DNA of 64,000 bases from an uncultured Faecalicatena sp. (GTDB lineage: Bacteria; Bacillota; Clostridia; Lachnospirales; Lachnospiraceae), in contig CAOKHZ010000001.1 in NCBI GenBank assembly GCA_948468385.1, positions 124,001-188,000 of the forward strand. Direction: 5' to 3'. Below the pieces are notes generated by a model that saw nothing but the letters and a program-made list of their open reading frames with translations, was not told the origin of the DNA and made no database searches. Every line of letters starts with the position of its first letter. The stretch's first letter is position 1. A program made the translations under genes and the position numbers. This document shows positions 25,010 to 33,828 of the stretch, in pieces.

Positions 25010-26674
25010 GTGGCAACAAAGACGATAAATGCGGAACTGTTTACGAAAATGTTTCTTGCCGGGGCAGCCAGCCTGGAAGCAAAAAAAGAGATGATTAACG
25101 AGTTAAACGTGTTTCCGGTTCCGGACGGGGATACGGGCACGAACATGACGCTTACGATCATGTCGGCCGCAAAAGAGGTGACTTCATTGGAATCCGCCGA
25201 CATGCTTACCGTGTCCAAGGCAATTTCTTCCGGGTCGCTGCGCGGCGCGCGGGGAAATTCCGGCGTTATTTTATCCCAGCTTTTGCGCGGGTTTACGAAA
25301 GTGATTCGCGAGCATAAGGAAATTGACGTGCAGATTTTGGCTTCCGCTGCGGAGCGCGCGACGGCAACCGCTTACAAGGCGGTCATGAAGCCGAAAGAGG
25401 GCACGATTTTGACCGTTGCAAGGGGCGCGTCCGAGAAAGCGAGGGAGTTGGCGGAAACGACGGATGATTTGGAAATCTTCATTCCGGAGGTCATCGCCTA
25501 CGCCAAGGAAGTTCTTTTAAAGACTCCGGAAATGTTGCCGGTGCTCAAGGAGGCGGGCGTTGTCGATTCTGGAGGCCAGGGACTGATCGAGGTGCTGAAC
25601 GGGGCATATGACGCGTTTTTGGGAAAGGAAATCGATTACAGTGCGATCAAGTCCGCTCCCGGCACGACGATGGTGAAGCCACAGGCACAAGCCGAGGCGG
25701 ACATCAAGTTCGGCTATTGTACCGAATTCATCATCATGACGGAAAGGGAGTTCACGCAGCAGGACGAAAACGGCTTCAAGGCCTATCTGGAGTCCATCGG
25801 GGATTCCATCGTCTGCGTGGCGGACGACGATGTCGTGAAGGTTCACGTGCATACCAACGACCCGGGGCTGGCGATTCAAAAAGCGCTTACGTTTGGCCAG
25901 CTTTCCCGCATGAAAATTGACAACATGCGGGAAGAACACCAGGAAAAACTGATTCGAGACGCTTCAAAGCTTGCGGCGGAAGAAGCCCAGAAAGCGAAAA
26001 AGCAAGAACCGCGCAAGGAAGTTGGCTTTATCGCCGTATCCATCGGGGCGGGACTGAATGACATCTTCCGCGAGTTGGGCGTGGACTATATCATAGAAGG
26101 CGGACAGACGATGAATCCAAGCACGGACGACATGCTGACTGCCATCGACCAGGTCAACGCGGATCACATTTTCATTTTGCCGAACAATAAAAACATCATC
26201 CTGGCGGCCAACCAGGCACAGTCCTTGACAAAGGACAAGGACATCATCGTGATTCCGACCAAGACGGTTCCGCAGGGAATCACGGCGGTCATTAACTACA
26301 TGCCGGACGAAGGCGTCGAGGCGAACGCGGAGTTAATGAAGGAAGAAATCACGAACGTCAAGACCGGCCAAGTTACCTACGCGGTGCGTGACACGCATAT
26401 TGACGACAAGGAAATCCACGAGGGCGACATCATGGGCATTGGCGACGACGGTATTTTGGCAGTCGGAAAGTCCGTGGAAAAGACGACGCTGGAGATGCTG
26501 TCCGTGATGGCCGACGAGGATGCCGAATTAATCAGTCTTTATTACGGGGAGGACGTTGACGAGGAGGATGCGGGGAAGTTTGCAGAGGAAGTGCAGAAAG
26601 CGTACCCGGACGCGGACGTGGACATGCATTTTGGCGGACAACCGATTTATTATTACGTGATTTCGGTAGAGTGA
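25010..26674 (+). CDS. fakA: Fatty acid kinase catalytic subunit-type DAK2 protein (YloV)
   Basis: 554 residues. The N-terminal DAK2 kinase domain carries FPVPDGDTGTNM near residue 35 and LRGARGNSGVILSQ near residue 80; a middle domain and a C-terminal DegV-like region (GAGLNDIFRELG and the following segment) complete the FakA layout. FakA phosphorylates fatty acids held by a FakB (DegV) protein so they can enter phospholipid synthesis; no fakB is in this window. The start is GTG after AAGGAGG. It lies between asp23 and recG, as in Bacillus yloU-yloV. Confidence 0.92.
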   Translation: MATKTINAELFTKMFLAGAASLEAKKEMINELNVFPVPDGDTGTNMTLTIMSAAKEVTSLESADMLTVSKAISSGSLRGARGNSGVILSQLLRGFTKVIREHKEIDVQILASAAERATATAYKAVMKPKEGTILTVARGASEKARELAETTDDLEIFIPEVIAYAKEVLLKTPEMLPVLKEAGVVDSGGQGLIEVLNGAYDAFLGKEIDYSAIKSAPGTTMVKPQAQAEADIKFGYCTEFIIMTEREFTQQDENGFKAYLESIGDSIVCVADDDVVKVHVHTNDPGLAIQKALTFGQLSRMKIDNMREEHQEKLIRDASKLAAEEAQKAKKQEPRKEVGFIAVSIGAGLNDIFRELGVDYIIEGGQTMNPSTDDMLTAIDQVNADHIFILPNNKNIILAANQAQSLTKDKDIIVIPTKTVPQGITAVINYMPDEGVEANAELMKEEITNVKTGQVTYAVRDTHIDDKEIHEGDIMGIGDDGILAVGKSVEKTTLEMLSVMADEDAELISLYYGEDVDEEDAGKFAEEVQKAYPDADVDMHFGGQPIYYYVISVE

Positions 26675-26774
26675 ATTTGATTCGCACGCAAGGCGGTTTG
26701 GCTTGTTGCTCACAAGAATAAAGTTACATTTTACGACAACGCCGATGCGGGGATGGTAACGGAATAAAAGACTT

Positions 26775-28835
26775 ATGAAAGAAAATGAAAGAATTTGCTC
26801 GCTGAAGGGGATTGGCGAAAAAACGGAAGGATTGTTTCATAAACTGGGCGTTTATACGGTGGGGGACTTGGTTCGTTATTTTCCACAAGGGTATAATGTT
26901 TATGAACAGCCGGTTCTCATCAGCGAGTTGGAAGAAGATCACGTCATGACGGTTGGCGGGGCCATTTATGGCAAGGTTCAGGTCGGGGGAAATCCGAAGC
27001 TGCAGGTTACGACGCTGTACGTAAAAGATTTGACGGGAACCTTGAAGGTCATTTGGTTTCGGATGCCGTTTTTAAAAAACATGTTGGCCGGAGGCGGGCA
27101 AATTATCCTTCGGGGCAAGGTCGTCCGCAAAGGGGACGGCCTTTTAATGGAACATCCGGAAATTTTCTATCCGTCTACGAAGTATCAGGAAAAACTTGAT
27201 TCCCTGCAGCCGGTATACTCCCTGACAAAGGGTCTGACAAATAACGGAATCCAAAAGGCGGTAAAACAAGCCTTGCTGGCCGTGGAATTTTCAGGGGACA
27301 CGCTTCCTGAAAACATAAGGCGGGCGTATGGCCTCATGGGCTATCAAGAGGCCATGCGGGGAGTGCATTTCCCTCAGGAAAAGGAAGAGTTTTACGAGGC
27401 GCGCGCCCGTCTGGTGTTCGAAGAATTTTTCTCGTTTATCTTGTCTTTGCGTTTGTCGGCAGAGCAGAAGGAACGGATGTTGAATGCTTACTGCATGCGC
27501 GCGCAGCCAATGATGGATCAATTTTTGCAAAAACTCCCGTTTGATTTGACCGCCGCCCAAAAGAACGCATGGTGCGACATTAAAAATGACATGGACGGGA
27601 TTCATGTGATGTCAAGACTGGTTCAAGGCGACGTGGGATCCGGAAAAACAATCGTGGCATTGCTTGCGATGATGTATGCGGGCCTAAACGGATGTCAGGC
27701 GGTGATGATGGCTCCGACGGAGGTTCTGGCGCGGCAGCATTACCAGACGTTTGAAACGATGTTCCGGCAATACGACGTCCCGCTGGAGGTGGAACTCTTG
27801 ACCGGTTCGATGACCGCCGCGCAAAAAAGGGCGGCATATCGGCGCATTGAATCGGGAGAGGCACAAATCATCGTCGGTACGCACGCTCTGATTCAAAAAG
27901 GCGTGACGTATTGTCGGCTCGCCTTGGTGGTGACGGACGAACAACATCGTTTTGGCGTAAGGCAACGGGAGACGTTGGCCAAAAAGGGGGACACTCCGCA
28001 CGTCCTCGTGATGAGCGCCACCCCGATTCCGCGTACCCTGGCCATCATCTTATATGGGGACTTGGACGTTTCCGTCATAAACGAGTTGCCAAAAAACCGT
28101 CTTCCGATAAAAAATTGCGTGGTGGATACCGGGTATCGCGCCACCGCTTATGCATTTATGAAAAAACAGATTACAAAAGGGCGGCAATGCTACGTGATTT
28201 GCCCGATGGTCGAGGAAAGCGATGCCTTAGAGGCTGAAAACGTGACGGACTATGCCAGAAACCTGCAGGATATTCTGGGTGAAAGCGTCAAGGTAGGATG
28301 TTTGCACGGGAAGATGAAGCAGGATAAAAAGGACGAGGTCATGCTCGCGTTCTCTCAAAATGAAATTCAGGTGCTGGTATCGACGACGGTCATCGAGGTG
28401 GGCATCGACGTTCCAAACGCCACAGTAATGCTGATAGAAAATTCCGAACGGTTCGGGCTCGCCCAACTCCACCAATTGCGTGGCCGGGTAGGACGTGGAA
28501 AACATCAGTCCTATTGTATTTTTATGACGGCTTCAAAATCAAAAGAAACGAAAGAACGCTTGGATATCTTGAACCATTCCAATGATGGATTTCACATCGC
28601 CAGCGAGGATTTGCGCCTGCGCGGTCCCGGCGACGTGTTCGGCATCCGTCAAAGCGGCGTGATGAATTTCAAGTTAGGCGACGTTTATCAGGACGCGGCG
28701 ATTTTACAAAAAGCCAACGAGGCGGCCACGGAAATTTTGCAAAAGGATCCGTATTTAAAGGAAAAAGAAAATATACTGCTCCATGGGGTGATAGAAACCA
28801 TGCAAAACAAGATGAATTTGGAAACGACATTATAG
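26775..28835 (+). CDS. recG: ATP-dependent DNA helicase RecG
   Basis: 686 residues, normal length. An N-terminal wedge/OB domain (residues about 50-150) is followed by superfamily 2 helicase motifs: GDVGSGKT (motif I, near residue 280), MAPTEVLARQH, DEQHRFGVRQR (motif II), VMSATPIPRTLA (motif III) and QLHQLRGRVGRG (motif VI). RecG remodels stalled forks and recombination intermediates. The ribosome binding site is weak. The order after fakA is conserved in many Firmicutes. Confidence 0.97.
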   Translation: MKENERICSLKGIGEKTEGLFHKLGVYTVGDLVRYFPQGYNVYEQPVLISELEEDHVMTVGGAIYGKVQVGGNPKLQVTTLYVKDLTGTLKVIWFRMPFLKNMLAGGGQIILRGKVVRKGDGLLMEHPEIFYPSTKYQEKLDSLQPVYSLTKGLTNNGIQKAVKQALLAVEFSGDTLPENIRRAYGLMGYQEAMRGVHFPQEKEEFYEARARLVFEEFFSFILSLRLSAEQKERMLNAYCMRAQPMMDQFLQKLPFDLTAAQKNAWCDIKNDMDGIHVMSRLVQGDVGSGKTIVALLAMMYAGLNGCQAVMMAPTEVLARQHYQTFETMFRQYDVPLEVELLTGSMTAAQKRAAYRRIESGEAQIIVGTHALIQKGVTYCRLALVVTDEQHRFGVRQRETLAKKGDTPHVLVMSATPIPRTLAIILYGDLDVSVINELPKNRLPIKNCVVDTGYRATAYAFMKKQITKGRQCYVICPMVEESDALEAENVTDYARNLQDILGESVKVGCLHGKMKQDKKDEVMLAFSQNEIQVLVSTTVIEVGIDVPNATVMLIENSERFGLAQLHQLRGRVGRGKHQSYCIFMTASKSKETKERLDILNHSNDGFHIASEDLRLRGPGDVFGIRQSGVMNFKLGDVYQDAAILQKANEAATEILQKDPYLKEKENILLHGVIETMQNKMNLETTL

Positions 28836-28876
28836 AAAAAGGAAGAATGTTCCAGTGTAAAAGAAAGATTCCTCCG

Positions 28877-28883
28877 CATACTA
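28877..28883 (+). promoter_or_regulatory. Possible forespore (sigma-G) -10 element before the SASP gene
   Basis: CATACTA matches the sigma-G -10 consensus CATNHTA. A convincing -35 (GHATR) at 17-18 nt is not present; TGTAA lies 16 nt upstream. It is about 100 nt before the SASP start, reasonable for a forespore gene. Confidence 0.3.
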
Positions 28884-28980
28884 TGGTTGTAACGTAAAGT
28901 TACAAAACAATAGAAAATAAAAAAGCAAAAAACGTAACGAAAAAGAAAAGTTACAAAAGTTGCAAAAGGAGGAAACAAAA

Positions 28981-29187
28981 ATGGCAAATCGTTCATCTAA
29001 CCGTGCAGCAGTGCCGGAAGCCAAGGGCGCATTGGACAGATTCAAGTATGAGGTGGCAAATGAGTTGGGAGTACCGTTGACGGATGGTTACAACGGAGAC
29101 CTGACCTCCAAGCAGAATGGTTCTGTTGGTGGTTATATGGTAAAGAAAATGATCGAACAGCAGGAGAAGCAGATGGCCGGCAAATAG
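28981..29187 (+). CDS. Alpha/beta-type small acid-soluble spore protein
   Basis: 68 residues. SASPs coat and protect DNA in dormant spores. The family pattern is clear: ALDRFKYEVANELGV in the first half, with the glutamate of the germination-protease cleavage region, and NGSVGGYMVKKMIEQQEKQ in the second. AAAGGAGG precedes the ATG. It is monocistronic, ended by the terminator at 29262. It is direct evidence that the organism sporulates. Confidence 0.95.
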   Translation: MANRSSNRAAVPEAKGALDRFKYEVANELGVPLTDGYNGDLTSKQNGSVGGYMVKKMIEQQEKQMAGK

Positions 29188-29261
29188 CCTGAACTTGCAA
29201 ATCTTGCGAATTTGAGTAAAAACAGAAAAAAATTGTCATAAAGACAAGAAAAAAAGAAAAG

Positions 29262-29296
29262 AAAAAAGCGTCAAGGATTGACCTTGGCGCTTTTTT
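29262..29296 (+). terminator. Terminator of the SASP gene
   Basis: gcgtcaagg (29268-29276) pairs with ccttggcgc (29282-29290) with one G-U pair, is preceded by an A-run and followed by six T. The descending arm also holds the -35 hexamer of the next promoter. Confidence 0.92.
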
Positions 29297-29306
29297 CTGT
29301 TAAAAT
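29278..29306 (+). promoter_or_regulatory. Sigma-A promoter inside the SASP terminator
   Basis: TTGACC (29278-29283) and TAAAAT (29301-29306) separated by exactly 17 nt. A start near 29313 would begin right at the structured RNA and lead on towards rsmD. Confidence 0.65.
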
Positions 29307-29312
29307 TTGTAT

Positions 29313-29446
29313 GTTCCCGTAGGTAGGAAGCCAAGGTCATGAATTTCCCTCTCTAGTCGCGGGGTGTCCATACCACCTCGTGCTTGCATGGCTTTGGCGA
29401 CTACCCGCGAAAGACGCATCGACCAGACGGTGCATGCATCTTTTTT
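29313..29446 (+). ncRNA. Structured RNA of unknown class upstream of rsmD
   Basis: About 134 nt between a promoter and a hairpin-plus-T6 end. A long hairpin forms from gccaaggtcatg (29330-29341) with catggctttggc (29387-29398), extended outward by ggtag/ctacc (29322-29326/29401-29405) and cgt/gcg. Inside it cgcggggtg (29358-29366) pairs with cacctcgtg (29374-29382). Several pairs are G-U in the plus strand. The terminal stem gcatcg/cggtgc (29416-29433) precedes TTTTTT at 29441-29446. I do not recognise it as SRP, 6S, RNase P, tmRNA or a common riboswitch. It could be an independent small RNA or an attenuator for rsmD-coaD, whose coding begins 69 nt downstream. Confidence 0.55.
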
Positions 29447-29514
29447 GTATTACCGGCGTTGTGATTGGCGGGAATTAAACGGTTATGAATCTTTGACTGC
29501 GAGGTGGAAAAAGC

Positions 29515-30069
29515 ATGCGTGTCATTGCCGGAAGTGCAAAACGCCTACAACTGAAAACGCCAAACGGACGCGATACCCGGCCGACGACCGACCGGATTAA
29601 GGAGACGTTGTTCAATATGCTGGCACCGAACTTGTACGATTGCACTTTTTTGGATTTGTTTGCCGGCAGCGGCGCGATTGGCATCGAGGCACTAAGCCGT
29701 GGGGCGCGCAAGGCGGTCTTCGTGGAGCATGACCCCAGAGCGGCGGCCTGCATTTATGAAAACCTGCGACACACGCATTTGGAAGAACGCGCGGAAGTGC
29801 AAAAAGGGGACGTGCTTTTTGCATTGCGGCAGCTGGAGGGAAGAGAGAAGTTCGACTTCATTTTCATGGATCCTCCTTATGGGCAGGACTTGGAAGAGAA
29901 GGTACTAAACTATTTGTCGGCCTCCACCCTTTTAAATAAGGACGCGCTCATCATTGTCGAAGCGGCACTTTCGACTTCGTTCCCATATCTGCAGGAGGAC
30001 GGCTATGTCCTTGACAAGGAAAAGAAATACAAGACGAACAAGCACGTTTTTTTGCGTCATGGCTTATAG
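29515..30069 (+). CDS. rsmD: 16S rRNA (guanine966-N2)-methyltransferase
   Basis: 184 residues. The family opening MRVIAGSAKRLQL, then TRPTTDRIKETLFNML, the SAM-binding LDLFAGSGAIGIEALSRGA and the catalytic DPPYG are all present. It methylates G966 in 16S rRNA during 30S assembly. coaD follows 42 bp downstream, the same pairing as Bacillus ylbH-coaD. The start codon has GCGAGGTGG upstream. Confidence 0.95.
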   Translation: MRVIAGSAKRLQLKTPNGRDTRPTTDRIKETLFNMLAPNLYDCTFLDLFAGSGAIGIEALSRGARKAVFVEHDPRAAACIYENLRHTHLEERAEVQKGDVLFALRQLEGREKFDFIFMDPPYGQDLEEKVLNYLSASTLLNKDALIIVEAALSTSFPYLQEDGYVLDKEKKYKTNKHVFLRHGL

Positions 30070-30111
30070 GGCGGGGGAACGTGCCTTGTATGGAAATAGA
30101 AAGGAAACTAT

Positions 30112-30609
30112 ATGTTAAGAGCGATATACCCGGGCAGTTTCGACCCGGTCACGTACGGACATTTAGACATCATTCGACGTTCCGCGAAACTAGTCGACCA
30201 TTTAATTGTCGGCGTATTGAATAATAATGCAAAAATGCCGTTGTTTTCTGCAAAAGAACGTGTTAAAATGTTAAAGGACGTAACCACGGCTCTGCCAAAT
30301 GTCGAAATTGCCTTGTTTGACGGCCTGCTTGTCGATTTTGCAAAGAAGATGGAAGCTAGAGTCATCATTCGCGGCCTGCGGGCGATTACGGATTTTGAGT
30401 ATGAGTTACAGATGTCCCAGACGAACCATAAGTTGGGACCAGAGTTGGAAACCATTTTTTTAACAACAAGTATCGAGTATTCATATTTGAGTTCTACCAC
30501 GGTAAAGGAGATTGCCGCTTTTGGGGGAGACGTCACGCAGTTCGTCCCTGACGAGGTAAGGAGGAAATTGGAAGTTGCATTTCAGACCCCGCCCAATCAC
30601 CTAAGCTGA
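30112..30609 (+). CDS. coaD: Pantetheine-phosphate adenylyltransferase
   Basis: 165 residues. It converts 4'-phosphopantetheine and ATP to dephospho-CoA, the penultimate step of coenzyme A synthesis. The nucleotidyltransferase motif [14 protein letters not shown] (with T-x-G-H) is at the N-terminus, [12 protein letters not shown] lies mid-protein, and the ATP-binding [11 protein letters not shown] is near the C-terminus. Operon partner of rsmD. Confidence 0.97.
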   Translation: MLRAIYPGSFDPVTYGHLDIIRRSAKLVDHLIVGVLNNNAKMPLFSAKERVKMLKDVTTALPNVEIALFDGLLVDFAKKMEARVIIRGLRAITDFEYELQMSQTNHKLGPELETIFLTTSIEYSYLSSTTVKEIAAFGGDVTQFVPDEVRRKLEVAFQTPPNHLS

Positions 30610-30680
30610 TTGACCGGGGTGATGCACATGACCCCAGCCAATTAGAGCAAAAGATGAATGCCAGGAGGAGAATGTAGATT

Positions 30681-31256
30681 ATGAGCAGCCGTATTGAACA
30701 GATTATTGAAGAAATCGAGGAATATATCGACAGAGACTGTAAATACCAGCCGCTGTCCACGACAAGGATCATCGTGAACAAGGAGCACCTCGACGAATTG
30801 CTAAGGGAATTACGCATGAAGACGCCCGACGAGATTAAACGTTACCAGAAAATCATTGCGAACCGGGACGCGATTTTGGCAGACGCGCAGGCAAAGGCTG
30901 ATGCCATGATTGAGGAGGCACAAGTACAGACCACGGAATTGGTCAGCGAGCATGAAATCATGCAGCAGGCGTACGCCCAGGCAAACGAGATTGTGACCCA
31001 GGCGACCGCGCAGGCGCAGGAAATCGTAGATCAGGCGACCGCCGATGCCAATGCCATCCGCATCGGGGCGATTCAGTATACGGATGACTTACTTGCCAAC
31101 GCGGAAAGCATTATCGGCCATACGCTCGACAGTTATACGACCAAATATGACGGCTTGATTAACTCCCTTCAAGAGTGCTACGACGTGGTAAGAACGAACC
31201 GCGCCGAACTTTCCGTGTCGCAGGACGACGGGCTAGACGGCTACCCGATAGAGTAG
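30681..31256 (+). CDS. Coiled-coil protein of unknown function
   Basis: 191 residues. A short N-terminal domain (RIEQIIEEIEEYIDRDCKYQPLS split by a turn, then HLDELLRELRMKTPDEI) is followed by a long Ala/Gln-rich coiled coil with eleven-like spacing (about residues 65-140: QAQEIVDQATADANAI) and a helical tail. The coil resembles subunit b/H of rotary ATPases or DivIVA-like proteins, but no specific family is certain. AGGAGG precedes the ATG. A terminator for it lies inside the convergent ylbJ gene. Confidence 0.75.
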   Translation: MSSRIEQIIEEIEEYIDRDCKYQPLSTTRIIVNKEHLDELLRELRMKTPDEIKRYQKIIANRDAILADAQAKADAMIEEAQVQTTELVSEHEIMQQAYAQANEIVTQATAQAQEIVDQATADANAIRIGAIQYTDDLLANAESIIGHTLDSYTTKYDGLINSLQECYDVVRTNRAELSVSQDDGLDGYPIE

Positions 31257-31267
31257 GCAAAGGGCGT

Positions 31268-32200
31268 TCAGCATATTGATAGATAAAGGATACCTAGTAG
31301 ACTGGCAGTCAGGGCGGCTGCCAGTTTTTGCATGAGATAGGGGCCGATGGGAAAACCGGCCCTTTGTACCATGCATTGCGTCTGTGCAGCGGCACACAGC
31401 CCGCCAAAGGCGGTCAGTCCCAGCATCAGGGGATAGGAGAGCGTCATGGGCAAATGCAAAGAACCCAGCATTGCCAGCCCGTTCGTGACCTCCAAAAAAG
31501 AAAGGGCGCAATCAAGCCATGTCGGCGTGTCCATTACCTGCAGCAAGGAAAGGATGACGGAAAACAAGATGATGTAGCCGCCCACCTTGAGAAGAGTCTC
31601 AAAGCTATTCATGATACAAGCGTCGATTTCGTGAAAATTCCAGTTGTTTTCGGGGATGCCTTGCGGGGCGTTTTTGTGACCTTGCGCACGGTTGGCGTTC
31701 AAATGGTAAAGGCGGCGGGTAAGGAAGCTTACGATGACAGGCGCCGCCGTCAAGATGAGAAGAGAAGGCAGCAAGAGCGTCTGGTCGCCAAGCGTCTGCA
31801 ATACAAGAAAATTCATGATGAAAGAGGGGCTGGTATTATTGCAGAAGGACAATAGATAACGGCCTTCCTCATGGGAAATGTATCCGGACTCATACAAATC
31901 TGCCGCGGTCTTCGCCCCCATGGGGTATCCGCATAAAAAGCCGGTCAGTACGACGAAGCTGCCGTTTCTGGAAACGCCAAAGACACGGGAACATATACCG
32001 CCTAGCAAAGAAGAGATGACGTGCAGGTTTCCTGTCACAAGCAAAAAGCCGCTCAGCAATAAAAAGGGATACAAGGTTGGCAATACCACTTCAAACCACA
32101 GCATGAGCCCTTTCGAGGCTCCCGAAAACACGGCTTGTGGACATAAAAGCATGAAGAGAAAGAGGCACACCGGGAGAATGTTTTTAAGTCGGGTTTGCAT
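31268..32200 (-). CDS. ylbJ: Sporulation integral membrane protein YlbJ-like
   Basis: 310 residues with about eight membrane segments. The nucleoside-transporter gate-like motif GFLCGYPMGAKTAADLYESG and the second SGYISHEEGRYLLSFCNNTSPSF are typical of YlbJ, a sigma-E-controlled protein required for normal spore cortex. I chose the ATG at 32200 (GGGGGAC upstream on the minus strand); an in-frame one at 32284 is possible. In Bacillus the order is ylbH(rsmD)-coaD-ylbJ; here ylbJ is nearby but inverted. Confidence 0.88.
   Translation of the reverse strand: MQTRLKNILPVCLFLFMLLCPQAVFSGASKGLMLWFEVVLPTLYPFLLLSGFLLVTGNLHVISSLLGGICSRVFGVSRNGSFVVLTGFLCGYPMGAKTAADLYESGYISHEEGRYLLSFCNNTSPSFIMNFLVLQTLGDQTLLLPSLLILTAAPVIVSFLTRRLYHLNANRAQGHKNAPQGIPENNWNFHEIDACIMNSFETLLKVGGYIILFSVILSLLQVMDTPTWLDCALSFLEVTNGLAMLGSLHLPMTLSYPLMLGLTAFGGLCAAAQTQCMVQRAGFPIGPYLMQKLAAALTASLLGILYLSIC
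31301..31329 (+). terminator. Plus-strand terminator located inside the ylbJ coding region
   Basis: actggcag (31301-31308) pairs with ctgccagt (31318-31325) followed by five T. It would end the rsmD-coaD-coiled-coil transcript 45 nt after the last stop codon, yet the bases also encode the C-terminal end of the convergent YlbJ. Confidence 0.75.
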
Positions 32201-32376
32201 AATGTCCCCCAAGAAAAAGTTTCCGTCAGGAAAGATATATGAAACCAGTTGATTTTTTATGCGTATTGTGCCACAATGATACATGGGCGGGACGGTAGTC
32301 GTTTATGAGCGCGACCGCCAAGGGGCATACGCCCCACGAATCATGACGGGCATTTTAAGGAAAGGTGGAGCAAGAC

Positions 32377-33828
32377 ATGTCAGAGATTTCAGAATTAGAG
32401 CCAAGGGAAGTCTTTTACTGGTTTGAAAAAATCAGTGAAATTCCAAGAGGCTCCTATCATACAAAGGATATCAGCGATTACTGCGTGGCGTTTGCCAAAA
32501 AGCGGGGACTTTGGGCGGTTCAGGACGCGCAAAACAACGTCATCATCAAAAAGCCGGCCACGAAAGGGTACGAGGATTGCGAACCGATCATCCTGCAAGG
32601 GCATTTGGACATGGTTTGTGAAAAACGCGCGGATTCGGCACATGATTTTTCAAAGGATTCTTTGGACTTGTACGTGGAGGACGGTTTTTTAAAGGCAAAG
32701 GACACCACGCTGGGGGCAGACGACGGCGTCGCGGTGGCCTATGCGCTTGCGTTGCTTGACGGCGACGTGGTGGAACACCCTCCGCTCGAGGTCGTGTTTA
32801 CCACGGACGAAGAGGTCGGCATGCTGGGGGCGGACAAGCTGGATTTGTCGCCGCTTGAGGGACGCATGCTCTTAAATCTGGATTCGGACGAGGAGGGCGT
32901 TTTACTGGCCGGATGCGCGGGCGGCTTTGACTTTACCATGGACATGCCGCTTGCGTGGGAACGGTTGGACGGCTTCGCGATGGATTTGCAAATCGGCGGG
33001 TTGCAAGGCGGCCATTCCGGGGCGCAAATTCACCAACAACACGGAAATGCCAATAAGTTGGCCGGGCGGCTTATTTCCTATTTGGACAAACAAGCGAACA
33101 TCCGTTTGTACCAGGTCGCGGGAGGGACGAAGGACAACGTCATCCCGTCGCAGTGCGACATCAAAATCGTGGCCGGGGACGCACGAAAGGTGAAATCTCT
33201 TTGTGAGACGGTACTTGCCACATGGAAGGCGGAATTTGGTTCGGACGAGCCGGGTTTGTTTTTGCAGGTGAAGACGGGCGAAGAAGGGACGCATACGGTG
33301 ATGGAAGCGAAGTCCATGGAAAAGGTCGTATGCTTCCTTCTGAATTGTCCGGACGGGGTGCACGAATACAGCCGCTTTTTGAAAGGACTGGTGGAAACCT
33401 CCGACAACCTCGGGGTCGTCGCCACGAACGAGCAAGGTTTGCACTGCAAAATCCTGACCCGGAGCGGCACACGTTCCAAATTGGAGGAATTCAAAGAGCG
33501 TCTTTCTTCTTTTGCAAAGGTTTTGGGTGCTTCTTTCCATATAGAGGGCGAATATCCTGCGTGGTCGTACGAGGAAACGTCGCGTATTCGTCCCATCGTG
33601 GCGGCCGCGTATGAAAAGGTTACTGGCAGGGAGCCCGTCGTCACCACGATTCACGCGGGATTGGAGTGCGGTCTGTTCTGCGGGAAAAAGCCGGAGCTTG
33701 ACTGCATTTCTTTCGGGCCGCAAATGTTTGACATTCATTCCGTGAATGAACGGCTTGACATCGCGTCGACACGCCGGACGTGGGAACTGTTAAAAGAAAT
33801 TTTAAGACAATGCGGGAGAATGGGATGA
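32377..33828 (+). CDS. pepD: Aminoacyl-histidine dipeptidase (PepD, M20 family)
   Basis: 483 residues. M20 metallopeptidase hydrolysing Xaa-His and related dipeptides. Metal-site motifs: LQGHLDMVCEK, LGADDGVAVAYAL, TTDEEVGMLGADKL, LNLDSDEEG and, near the end, HAGLECGLF. The lid domain lies around residues 200-380 (GGLQGGHSGAQIH). Start ATG at 32377 with AAAGGTGG upstream; a GTG at 32365 is also in frame. The stop overlaps the next start (ATGA), so it is coupled to rsmF. Confidence 0.94.
   Translation: MSEISELEPREVFYWFEKISEIPRGSYHTKDISDYCVAFAKKRGLWAVQDAQNNVIIKKPATKGYEDCEPIILQGHLDMVCEKRADSAHDFSKDSLDLYVEDGFLKAKDTTLGADDGVAVAYALALLDGDVVEHPPLEVVFTTDEEVGMLGADKLDLSPLEGRMLLNLDSDEEGVLLAGCAGGFDFTMDMPLAWERLDGFAMDLQIGGLQGGHSGAQIHQQHGNANKLAGRLISYLDKQANIRLYQVAGGTKDNVIPSQCDIKIVAGDARKVKSLCETVLATWKAEFGSDEPGLFLQVKTGEEGTHTVMEAKSMEKVVCFLLNCPDGVHEYSRFLKGLVETSDNLGVVATNEQGLHCKILTRSGTRSKLEEFKERLSSFAKVLGASFHIEGEYPAWSYEETSRIRPIVAAAYEKVTGREPVVTTIHAGLECGLFCGKKPELDCISFGPQMFDIHSVNERLDIASTRRTWELLKEILRQCGRMG

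Noticed and set aside
29364-29600. 78-codon frame between the SASP gene and rsmD
   Set aside because: It overlaps the structured RNA, its terminator and the rsmD start, and lacks a ribosome binding site.
31328-31855. 175-codon frame antisense to ylbJ
   Set aside because: YlbJ has clear membrane segments and family motifs; the opposite product is highly polar with atypical composition.
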